Assembly (NCBI RefSeq): GCF_026340255.1
Contig: NZ_JAPEPJ010000003.1
Span: 372,001-436,000 of the forward strand
From: Streptomyces sp. NBC_01408
GTDB taxonomy: Bacteria; Actinomycetota; Actinomycetes; Streptomycetales; Streptomycetaceae
Length of the DNA stretch: 64,000 nt
Direction of reading: 5' to 3'
Shown: piece after piece, positions 17,937 through 25,812 of the stretch
Layout of the letters: each line of letters begins with the position of its first letter
How positions within the stretch are numbered: the stretch's first letter is position 1
Position numbers and translations under genes: made by a program
The notes under the pieces: generated by a model
Seen by the model: the letters and a program-made list of their open reading frames with translations, nothing else
Told to the model about the DNA's origin: nothing
Databases searched by the model: none

Positions 17937-20900
17937 TTCACGGCCTCCCGGCGGGGAACGACGAAGACGACGGCGACGGGGAACAGCAGGGCCTTGGGCC
18001 GGTCGTACCGGGCGGCGATGGCGGCGAGCTCGCGTTGCTTCTCGCTCTCCAGGGCGTCCCGGCGCTGTTCCCAGTTCTCCCGGTCCCGGCGCTGCTGCTC
18101 GACCTCGTCGAAGGCCAGCTCCAGCTGGCCTTCCTCCTCCTGCTCCGCGGGGTTGCCGATGGCCCGGCGCAGGGACTCGCGGAAGCGGTCGATCTGGGCG
18201 GTGATCCGCTCGGCCTCGTCGCGGCGGCGGGTCTCCAAGCGGGTCTCCAGTGCGGTCTGGCGGTTGCGGGCCCGCCATTCCAGGGCCGAGACCAGGCCCT
18301 CGCTCACGTGCGGCCAGGCATCGGCGAGCCTGCCGCGCAGGACCGGTGCGGCCTGCGTGGCATGGTCGGCGAAGGCGTCGTCGAGGATGTCTCGGACCGT
18401 GGTGATCTTCTCCAGGCGGCTGAAGCGGGGCTGGCCGGCGCCTTCCACCGCGCGGAGCCAGCCGCCCGCCTGGAGGACCTCCTCGTGCAGCCGCACGCCG
18501 TCGGCGCCGACGAGAACGAACCGGGCGAAGGCGCCGACGAGGGTGGTCTCCAGCTCCGGGTGGTCGCTGATCACGGCGCTCACGCGGGCGAGGCCGGTCT
18601 GCTCCTTGTTCCACACGGCGGCGCGCAGCAGCCGGGTGGACATGGAGACAAGGGGGTGCCCGAGGTGGGCGAGGACGACGTCGTCGCGGTCCTTGCCGTC
18701 GCGGTCCTTGAGGTTGGCCGCCTCGAAGGTGACCGGGCGACGGATCTCGGGGCGCAGCTTGTCGGCGAGGCCGTGGGCGGCCCGCTCCCAGGAACCGGTG
18801 AGAGTGGGGACCTCGTAGAAGCCCTCGGCTCCGTCCTTGTCGTCGAGGACGGGCCGGATGTCCTGCTGGCGGGCGAGCGGCAGCGCGGTGGACACCACGC
18901 GGGCGATCCGCTCGGGGGTGATGCCGAGGGTGGCCACCGTGCCCGCGACCTGCTCGCTCAGGCGCTGGGCCTGCGCCTGGGCGTCGCGCTCGGCGGCGAC
19001 GTTCCCGCCGCCCTTCCTGGCCTTGCGGCCGGCGTAGACCTCTGCGCGCTCCACGTCGAAGTCGGTGCCGAGGTCGCCGGTCATCCGACGCTGCACGGCG
19101 TCGGCGAGGACGGCGTTGACCCTGCCGAGGTCCTCTTCCATGCGGGCGACCTTCACCGCGACCCGGGCCAGGAATTCGAGGTCGGCCTCGTAGGTGTCGG
19201 TGCTCTTCTCGTAGCCGCTGCCGACGAAGTGCACGACCTCGGGGGCGGTGCGCTGGCCGTAGCGGTCGATGCGGCCGATGCGCTGTTCGAGCTTGTTGGG
19301 GTTGAAGGGGATGTCGTAGTTGACCAGCCGGTGGCAGTGCCGCTGGAGGTCGATGCCCTCGCTGGCCGCGTCGGTGGCCAGCAGGATGCGTACGGGGTTC
19401 TCGGCGGGCTCGGCCTGGAAGGCCAGGCGCAGCTGCTCCCGGTCCTCGGTGTTCAGACCGCCGTGCAGGAGGGCGACGCGGTCGCCGCCGAGGCCGTGGT
19501 CGCGCAGCAGGTTCTGGAGCCAGATCTGGGTGTCGCGGTACTCGGTGAAGACGACCACGCGCTCGTTGAGCCAGTGGCCGCCCTCGGCCAGGCAGTTGGC
19601 CTTGAGGTAGGTGATGAGTTCGCGGGCCTTGGAGTCGGCCTGCGCCTGGTGGCGCTGGGCCCAGTCGCGCATCTGCTCCAGCAGGGCCGACTCGTCGCCG
19701 TCGGTGCCGGGCTGGAGGGTGGTGGCTCGGGCGATGGCGTCGTCCTCGGCCTCGGCGAGGGGTTCGTCGTCGTAGTCCGCGTAGTCGTCGAAGAAGGTCT
19801 CCTGCCAGTCCTCGACCTCCTCGGCCGCCTGCTGCTTCTTGGTCCGGAGCGTCTCCAGGTAGACCTCGATGGTGCGGGCGAAGGCGTCGGGCGAGGAGAA
19901 CAGCCGCTTCTTGAGCAGCAGGGTGACCAGGTCGGCCGCCTTGCGGCCGCCCTTGAAACGGGTGCCGAGCTTGGCCCGGCGGAGCTGGGCGTACTCCTTG
20001 AGCAGGGCGTGGATGCGGCGCTCGTCCTCGGTGTACTCGACGGACAGCGACGTGGTGCTGCGCTCCAGGAAGCGCCGCTCGCCGGTCTCCGGGTCGCGGA
20101 TGTCGGTCTTGAGGCGGCGGACGACGGTGCCCTCGACGGCCTGCGGGTCCGGTTCGACGCCGCGTGCGAAACGCTGGTTGTCGATGATCTCCAGGAGGGC
20201 CGTGTACGACTGCTGGTAGCCGTTGTGCGGGGTGGCCGACAGGAACAGCCGGTGCTCGAAGTGCGGGGCGAGCCGGCGGATCAGCTTGGTCTGCTGGGAG
20301 TCGACGGGGTAGTACTGCTTGGGCGCGGAGGGCGCCACGTGGTGGGCCTCGTCGAGGATGAGCAGGTCGAAGGCCCGCTTGCCGGGGACGGTCGCCTCGG
20401 CGTCCTGGGCGGGGAGCACCTCGGCGAGGAGCCGCTGGGCCTTCGGGCCGCGCAGCCAGGGCAGGCTCACGATGCTGCGCGGATGGATGTTGAAGGGGTT
20501 CGCGGCGCTGCCGTGGGTGCGGCGGACCTCGGCGGCCCGCTCGGAGTCGATGATCGTGAAGTCGAGGCCGAACTTCTCGGCCATCTCGTCGCGCCACTTC
20601 ACGGTGAGGCCGGCCGGACAGACGATCATGATCTTGTGGGCGCGGTTGCGGAGGATCAGCTCCAGCGCGACCAGGCCCGCCTCGATGGTCTTGCCGAGGC
20701 CGACGTCGTCCGCGAGGAGCAGGTTCACGCGGGGCGCGGCCACGGCCCGGGAGACGGGTTCGAGCTGGTACGGCTCGACGGCGACACCGGAACGGAAGGG
20801 CGCCTGGAGGGTGCGTACGTCGGCCGAGGTGACCGCGGACCACCGGACGGCGTCCAGGAAGGCGGCCAGGCGCTCCGGCGGGTCGAAGCGGTGCGCGGCG

Positions 20901-21193
20901 ACCTCGGGAAGGGAGCCGGCGGGGAGACGGCGGCGGCCTGGCTCGATCTCCCAGATCACCGAGAGGGTGTCGTTGTAGCGGCCGTCCTCGACGCTGTTGA
21001 GCGTGACGAGGGTGCCGGGCGCGCTGATCACCGGGGAACCCGTGCCGTGATCGATGTCGGCCACGACCCAGCGCTGCCCGCGCACCTCGACGAGATCGCT
21101 GATCTCGGGGACGGCAGTGTGGTCCTGCGCGTCGGCGCGGCGGCGTACCGCCCGCTGCGCCACACCCGCCAGGTCGGTGGTCGGCGTCGTCAT
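17933..21193 (-). CDS. drmD: DISARM SNF2-family helicase DrmD
   Basis: This is a 1086-residue SNF2-type ATPase. Walker A is LLADDVGLGKTIEAG (about residues 158-172), followed by DEAHH (about 278-282), SATPHNG (about 316), ATDAASEGIDLQRH (about 600-613) and the motif VI arginine finger QRIGRIDRYGQ (about 637-647). A charged coiled-coil region occupies the last 150 residues. DrmD plus DrmMI define class 1 DISARM. I chose ATG 21193 because a GGAG lies five bases upstream; the ATG at 21250 adds 19 residues and lacks a ribosome site. It is coupled to drmMI. A promoter should lie in the 105 bp between this start and the stop of the upstream gene. Confidence 0.92.
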   Translation of the reverse strand: MTTPTTDLAGVAQRAVRRRADAQDHTAVPEISDLVEVRGQRWVVADIDHGTGSPVISAPGTLVTLNSVEDGRYNDTLSVIWEIEPGRRRLPAGSLPEVAAHRFDPPERLAAFLDAVRWSAVTSADVRTLQAPFRSGVAVEPYQLEPVSRAVAAPRVNLLLADDVGLGKTIEAGLVALELILRNRAHKIMIVCPAGLTVKWRDEMAEKFGLDFTIIDSERAAEVRRTHGSAANPFNIHPRSIVSLPWLRGPKAQRLLAEVLPAQDAEATVPGKRAFDLLILDEAHHVAPSAPKQYYPVDSQQTKLIRRLAPHFEHRLFLSATPHNGYQQSYTALLEIIDNQRFARGVEPDPQAVEGTVVRRLKTDIRDPETGERRFLERSTTSLSVEYTEDERRIHALLKEYAQLRRAKLGTRFKGGRKAADLVTLLLKKRLFSSPDAFARTIEVYLETLRTKKQQAAEEVEDWQETFFDDYADYDDEPLAEAEDDAIARATTLQPGTDGDESALLEQMRDWAQRHQAQADSKARELITYLKANCLAEGGHWLNERVVVFTEYRDTQIWLQNLLRDHGLGGDRVALLHGGLNTEDREQLRLAFQAEPAENPVRILLATDAASEGIDLQRHCHRLVNYDIPFNPNKLEQRIGRIDRYGQRTAPEVVHFVGSGYEKSTDTYEADLEFLARVAVKVARMEEDLGRVNAVLADAVQRRMTGDLGTDFDVERAEVYAGRKARKGGGNVAAERDAQAQAQRLSEQVAGTVATLGITPERIARVVSTALPLARQQDIRPVLDDKDGAEGFYEVPTLTGSWERAAHGLADKLRPEIRRPVTFEAANLKDRDGKDRDDVVLAHLGHPLVSMSTRLLRAAVWNKEQTGLARVSAVISDHPELETTLVGAFARFVLVGADGVRLHEEVLQAGGWLRAVEGAGQPRFSRLEKITTVRDILDDAFADHATQAAPVLRGRLADAWPHVSEGLVSALEWRARNRQTALETRLETRRRDEAERITAQIDRFRESLRRAIGNPAEQEEEGQLELAFDEVEQQRRDRENWEQRRDALESEKQRELAAIAARYDRPKALLFPVAVVFVVPRREAVK

Positions 21194-21318
21194 CGGGTCT
21201 CCGCCCCTCCATACCGCCCCGCGAGGGCGATTCACGTCAAACACAGTCATTCAAACACGTACGAAAGCCCGCCCGGCCACGCTCGTGGAACTTCGGCGCA
21301 CCGGCTGCGGCCGGGCCG

Positions 21319-22470
21319 TCACAGCACGTCGAAGGCGGTGATGCCGGTCAGCTCGTAATAGGTGCCCCGGCGCCTGATATCGCCTTCGATCTTGAGTGTC
21401 CTGCCCTGTGCATGGGCATCGGTGGCGCGGGTGTACTCGCCCTCCGCCAGGGTTACGTGGATCTGGCGCTTCGGGCCGATCTGGCCCGCGACACCGAGCA
21501 CGACTGCCTCCACCGTCACCTCGCCGGGGCCGTACTCGGCTGCACGCTTGAGTTTGGTCGAGCGGCCGATGACGGTCACTCCGGGCTCCGGCTCCTGCTG
21601 GCGCAGGTCCTGGGCTCCTTCGCGAAGGGCGTGAACCAGACGCGGAGAGAACGGAGCCAGGGAGTCCATGGGCGGCACGCGCCACCTTGGTGACCAGGCG
21701 AAGTCGAGCGAGAAGGCGTGCACGGTGCTCGTGCCCCGGCCGTCATGCCCGCCGATGCCCGCGAGCGCCTCGCACAGGTCCGCGGAGACGCCGTCCCCGA
21801 CGGCATCCGCGAAGGGAGCCGAGTCGTCGGCGTCCATCGCCTCCTCGGCCGCTGTGTGGGCCGCCGCCACCGCCTGATACATCCTGCGCGAGACGCTCCG
21901 CGCGAAGGGCTCCGGGTCGTCGCCGAAGAGCGATGTCTGTACGCCCCGCTCCGGCAGCGGCACCTGCACGCTCAGGATGTAGCTGCCCGGCACGGTGGGG
22001 CCGAAGCGGGCGCTGTCCACGAAGTCGCGCGCCGCACGCGGCTTCCGGCGCGGCTGGACGAGCCTCGGCTCGATGGTGTGGCAGGCCGCCGCCATCAGCA
22101 GGTCCCGGGCGCTGGTCACGGCGAGCACTCCCGCCTGAACCGGGATCGTGCCGGACGGTGTGCTCGGCATGGTCCTGATGTACTGCACATCGAGGCCGGT
22201 CGCCCGCAGATCCTGGAGAACGGCCGCCGGCGGCCGGGCCTCCAGCTCGGCAAGCGCTCCGACAAGATCCGCCATACGGTCCGCGAAGTCCGCCAAGTCG
22301 GTGTCCATGGGCAGCAGCAGGCGCCGCGCCCGCCCGGCCCAGTCCCTTTCCCAGCGGCGGCTGTAGCGGACCTGGCCGGCTTCCTGCCAACCCCTGCTGC
22401 GAAGGTAGTGCGCGACGTCATGCGGCCGCAGGCGCTCCAACTCGTCCTCGGGTACACCGATCGTGGTCAT
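21319..22470 (-). CDS. Hypothetical protein coupled to a DUF4365 nuclease-like gene
   Basis: I do not recognise the family of this 383-residue protein. The N-terminal part has a small helical module (HDVAHYLRSRGWQEAGQVRY, about residues 17-36). The middle contains a Trp/Pro-rich segment (SPRWRVPPMDSLAPF). The last 80 residues have the alternating pattern and glycines of an OB-like beta barrel (VTVEAVVLGVAG to YYELTGITAFDVL). Its ATG overlaps the stop of the DUF4365 gene by four bases, so the two are one translational unit and probably act together. It ends 126 bp before drmD on the same strand. Confidence 0.75.
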   Translation of the reverse strand: MTTIGVPEDELERLRPHDVAHYLRSRGWQEAGQVRYSRRWERDWAGRARRLLLPMDTDLADFADRMADLVGALAELEARPPAAVLQDLRATGLDVQYIRTMPSTPSGTIPVQAGVLAVTSARDLLMAAACHTIEPRLVQPRRKPRAARDFVDSARFGPTVPGSYILSVQVPLPERGVQTSLFGDDPEPFARSVSRRMYQAVAAAHTAAEEAMDADDSAPFADAVGDGVSADLCEALAGIGGHDGRGTSTVHAFSLDFAWSPRWRVPPMDSLAPFSPRLVHALREGAQDLRQQEPEPGVTVIGRSTKLKRAAEYGPGEVTVEAVVLGVAGQIGPKRQIHVTLAEGEYTRATDAHAQGRTLKIEGDIRRRGTYYELTGITAFDVL

Positions 22471-22973
22471 GGTGCAGGCACCTCCTCACACGCCCGGGCG
22501 AAGAACTCGTGCAGAGCGTCGACCGTGAGCAGATTGTCGCGCGGAACAGTGACAGTGACACTGTCCCGGCCGGCCTGTGCGGGGACGTGATGTTCGAGCG
22601 AGACCCAATACGCGCAGCGGCGCAGAATAAGGGCGTTCTCATCCGTGCGGATGTAGTCCGCCGGGTCCGTGGGCACGAGCACGACGACCAGGTAGACGGG
22701 CACCTGCCGCTTGCCGCGGAGGCGCTTGTACTGCGCGACAGGCAGTGTGACCTTGACCCCGGCGTCCATGTCCGCGTCCGTGATGTCTTCGCCCCGGCGC
22801 GTCTTCACCTGGAGCGCGATCCGGACATCGAGCTCGGGCTCCTCATGGTCCCGGCCCAGGAGCAGGTCCGTTCCGATATCCGGATACGGCACAGCCACCT
22901 GGAATCCGGCCGCCGCGGCGATCGCGGCCACGAAGGTCTCTCCGTACCAGCCCTGGTGGTTGTTGTGCTCCAT
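22467..22973 (-). CDS. DUF4365 domain protein, PD-(D/E)XK nuclease-like
   Basis: The 168-residue protein has the DUF4365 layout. An N-terminal GWYGETFVAAIAAAAGF is followed by DIGTDLLLG (about residues 37-45) and IALQVKTRR (about 55-63), together the acidic residues and the QxK of a PD-(D/E)XK active site. DUF4365 proteins are small nuclease-fold proteins common in defence islands. Start at ATG 22973 with a run of G four bases upstream; an ATG at 23030 would add 19 residues. It is the first gene of a two-gene unit with the 383-residue partner. Confidence 0.82.
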   Translation of the reverse strand: MEHNNHQGWYGETFVAAIAAAAGFQVAVPYPDIGTDLLLGRDHEEPELDVRIALQVKTRRGEDITDADMDAGVKVTLPVAQYKRLRGKRQVPVYLVVVLVPTDPADYIRTDENALILRRCAYWVSLEHHVPAQAGRDSVTVTVPRDNLLTVDALHEFFARACEEVPAP

Positions 22974-23121
22974 GCGCCCCCGTGCTCCGGTCGCAGGCCA
23001 CCCGCCACGCACCCACGTCCGGAGTGACACCGATCACTGCCCGGGCAGGCTACCCGAGCAGTGATCTTCCGGTAAGGGCCGGATCCGGCCAGGTGAGGAC
23101 GGTCCGACCGCCGCCGCTGTG

Positions 23122-25710
23122 TCAGAACACGGCCGGGTCGCCGTCGTCGATCGGACGGCGGGCTTCCGCCAAGGCGACCTCGTGGATGAACCACTCCAGC
23201 ACGGAACGGATCTCCTTGGTCTGCGCGGCGAAGACCTCCAGCGGGAAGGAGGGGCGCAGATCGAGCTTGGCCTCGGCGAGGTCGATGCCGTCGATGGCGT
23301 TGAACCGCTCCATCAGGGCGCGGCGCAGCGGCTCGTCGTCGAACGGCGGGCGCCGCTTGAGGTACTGGAAGACGACCTCCGCCGTCCCTGTCACCGGGTA
23401 GATGCCGAGCGGCCACAGAGCACGCGGCGAGCCCGGCCCGCCCGCGTCCACGGTCGGGAAGCAGCTGGTCTCGTTCGCCTTCCCGTAGACCTGGTAGCCG
23501 CCCTGCTCCTCCCAGAAGCGGAGTGCTGCCAGGACGCCTTCGACTACCTCCGGCGTCTGGTTCGCGCGCAACAGCGTTTCGAAGCGCGTGCCGGCCTCGT
23601 CGCCGCCGGGCTGCGATGCGGCCGACGCCGCCGGGGTCTCCTCCGGCAGCTCCTTGCCCACCAGGACGGCCAGGTCGGTGCTGCTCAGCCGGTGGGCCTT
23701 CGAGGCCCGGCCGTTCTCGTCGAAGGGAACGCCCTCGGCCTCCAGGACGACCTTGGGGTCCCCGGAGTGCCGGTCGTCGGTCCACCGGAATCCGCCCGCG
23801 ATCCGGCCGTCGGCGGTCAGCACGCGGTACGCGCAGTGCAGTCCCGTCCTGGCCGCCACGTGGTTGCCGACCGCAATGGCACTGGTACCGATGAGGGCGG
23901 CAAGCTCACCGTACGACGTCCAGGTCCCGGCCGGCACGGCGAGCAGGATCTCCCTCAACTCCCCCCAGCCCGCCCACTCGTCGTCCGACTGCACGACTCC
24001 CTCCAGAGGCCCGGGCCACAGCCCCACGGCCCGGTCGGCCAGTTCTTCGGCCCGGGCGAGGATCTCCCTGCGGCCCCAGCGCTCCTGCGCGGCGATCTCC
24101 TGGTTCATCCGCAGCGCACTGGAGTCGAGCAGCTCCTGCTTGCGGTGGAAGGGGTGGTTGGAGAGCCGTGCGTTCTCACCCGACAGAGTCAGGTTTCCGA
24201 GGGTGTGCACGAGCAGGTTGTGGATCTCCTGGGGGCTCTCGCCGTCCGCGGCTTCCTCGGCCAGCAGGTCGAACCACTGCTGGGCCGGGCTCTGGGGCAG
24301 GACGTGTTCGACGGTGAGCGGCGCCTTGTCGTAGTCGACGGGCTCGCTCGATCCGTAGCTCTCCTCCAGCCGGCGCAGGATCTGGAAGCGCTGGCTGCTG
24401 CGTCCGCTCTTGTAGAAGGGACGGGTGCGGACGGCTTCACGAACCGCGTCGTCGCCCGGCCATACACGGGCGCCCGTACGGGGGCGCGAAAGGAACCGGC
24501 GTACCGCCTCGGCCGGGGAGCCGTCCTTGTCCAGTTCCTTGGGGAGTTCCATGAACACCCGGTTGCTGCCCGTCGTGGACAGGCCCGCGAAGAGGCGCCG
24601 CACCATGTAGCTCTCCGCGAAAGCGAGCGCCTCCGCCGCTTCCGAGGCCGTGGTCCTGCCCTCGTCCACGAGGTCCAGGAGATGGAGGGCCAGCGGGTAG
24701 TGGGTCTGGCCGCCCCAACGCGACAGGCGCTCCAGTACCGCCCGCAGCCCAGGATCGCCTTCCCTCTCGGGCTCCAGGATCCGCATGAGACGGTCGGCGC
24801 GCCGGGAGAACCGGGCGATCTCGGCTTCCAGCGCCGCCTCGTCCCCGCTCAGCGGCTCCAGGCGCTTCTTCTGATCCCGGTAGATCTCGCTCTGCCGGGC
24901 CCGGCTGTTCCCTCCGACGACGAGGTCCAGCCACACCAGCAGCTCCAGATGGGCGGGGCCGAGCAGCTCCTGCATGGGGAGCCACCGCTTGCGGTAGACG
25001 TCCTCGCCCCTGCTCGGCAGGCACATGAAGAGGTAGTTGCGCAGCAGGTCGCTCTGGCTGAGCCCCACGCCGGTGTTGTTGATGGACTCGAAGATGCGGT
25101 AGACGTTGTCGCCCTCGGCGGCAGTGATCGCAACGATCGAGAGGCAGTCGCCGAGAACGGACTCGACCGCGTCCGCCCAGGTCTCACCACTACTCTCCGT
25201 CCCGGCGGCCAGGGCAGCGACGAAGAAGCGGTAGGCAGCGCCCACGTTTCCGGCGCCGCCTGCCTTCGGGAGGCTGTCCACGCAGGCCGTGTATGCCTCA
25301 CGGTCCGCCTGTGTCGGCAGCAGCCGGTAACTGTCGTGCCCGTCCTGATACGTGTTGACCAGGATGAGGTCGTTGATCCGGGCGGCCTTCTTCACCGAGC
25401 CCCGGTCCCGGTGGTGGTCCCGCAGAGCCGTGAACGCGAGCATCAAGGTGGTCATCCGCTGCTGACCGTCGACGACGAGCCAGCGCTGCATCCCGCCCGC
25501 GGCGACGCGCTCGGGCGCCAGCACGACCGAACCGAGGAAGTGACCAGAGCCGGAACGCCCTTCCTGCCGGTCCTCGACCAGCTCCTGCACGTCGTCCCAC
25601 AACTGCTGCAGCTCGTCACGCTGCCAGCTGTAGGTGCGCTGGTAGAGCGGTACCTGGAACTGCTGCTCCCCCTGGACCAGCTTGCTGAACGTGGTCTCCT
25701 GAGCGTGCAC
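23122..25710 (-). CDS. DUF262-DUF1524 (GmrSD-like) protein with C-terminal alkyltransferase-like domain
   Basis: The 862-residue protein has three parts. An N-terminal DUF262 ParB/Srx-like domain carries VPLYQRTYSW (about 20-29) and the DGQQR nucleotide-handling motif (81-85). A DUF1524 HNH-like domain carries TVEHVLPQ and NLTLSGENARLSNHPF (about 460-530). Together these define the GmrSD/SspE/BrxU class of type IV restriction enzymes that cut modified DNA. A further domain at about 585-660 (VPAGTWTSYGELAALIGTSA, then HCAYRVL where MGMT has PCHR) is an alkyltransferase-like winged helix lacking the acceptor cysteine. A final domain of about 150 residues (WEEQGGYQVYGKANETSCF) is unassigned. I chose GTG 25710, which has a GAGAGG 6 bases upstream. 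Confidence 0.88.
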   Translation of the reverse strand: MHAQETTFSKLVQGEQQFQVPLYQRTYSWQRDELQQLWDDVQELVEDRQEGRSGSGHFLGSVVLAPERVAAGGMQRWLVVDGQQRMTTLMLAFTALRDHHRDRGSVKKAARINDLILVNTYQDGHDSYRLLPTQADREAYTACVDSLPKAGGAGNVGAAYRFFVAALAAGTESSGETWADAVESVLGDCLSIVAITAAEGDNVYRIFESINNTGVGLSQSDLLRNYLFMCLPSRGEDVYRKRWLPMQELLGPAHLELLVWLDLVVGGNSRARQSEIYRDQKKRLEPLSGDEAALEAEIARFSRRADRLMRILEPEREGDPGLRAVLERLSRWGGQTHYPLALHLLDLVDEGRTTASEAAEALAFAESYMVRRLFAGLSTTGSNRVFMELPKELDKDGSPAEAVRRFLSRPRTGARVWPGDDAVREAVRTRPFYKSGRSSQRFQILRRLEESYGSSEPVDYDKAPLTVEHVLPQSPAQQWFDLLAEEAADGESPQEIHNLLVHTLGNLTLSGENARLSNHPFHRKQELLDSSALRMNQEIAAQERWGRREILARAEELADRAVGLWPGPLEGVVQSDDEWAGWGELREILLAVPAGTWTSYGELAALIGTSAIAVGNHVAARTGLHCAYRVLTADGRIAGGFRWTDDRHSGDPKVVLEAEGVPFDENGRASKAHRLSSTDLAVLVGKELPEETPAASAASQPGGDEAGTRFETLLRANQTPEVVEGVLAALRFWEEQGGYQVYGKANETSCFPTVDAGGPGSPRALWPLGIYPVTGTAEVVFQYLKRRPPFDDEPLRRALMERFNAIDGIDLAEAKLDLRPSFPLEVFAAQTKEIRSVLEWFIHEVALAEARRPIDDGDPAVF

Positions 25711-25812
25711 GCCCGTCCTCTCCCCAAACCCTCGACGCCGAGCCGCCATTGTCGCCCCATACCGTACGGTGATCAGTCAAAACGTCGGCACACGCACGAC
25801 CCGGGGGCACAC

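Noticed and set aside
15249..18818. 1189-codon plus-strand frame antisense to drmMI and drmD
   Set aside because: Its composition is Arg/Gln/Leu-rich with no domain or ribosome site. It is the usual antisense shadow of high-GC3 genes.
13737..21212. A single 2491-codon minus-strand frame across drmMI and drmD
   Set aside because: The part above 17936 is an Arg/Pro-rich shadow of drmD in another frame. The SNF2 motifs lie in the other frame, and a GTGA overlap marks the true boundary.
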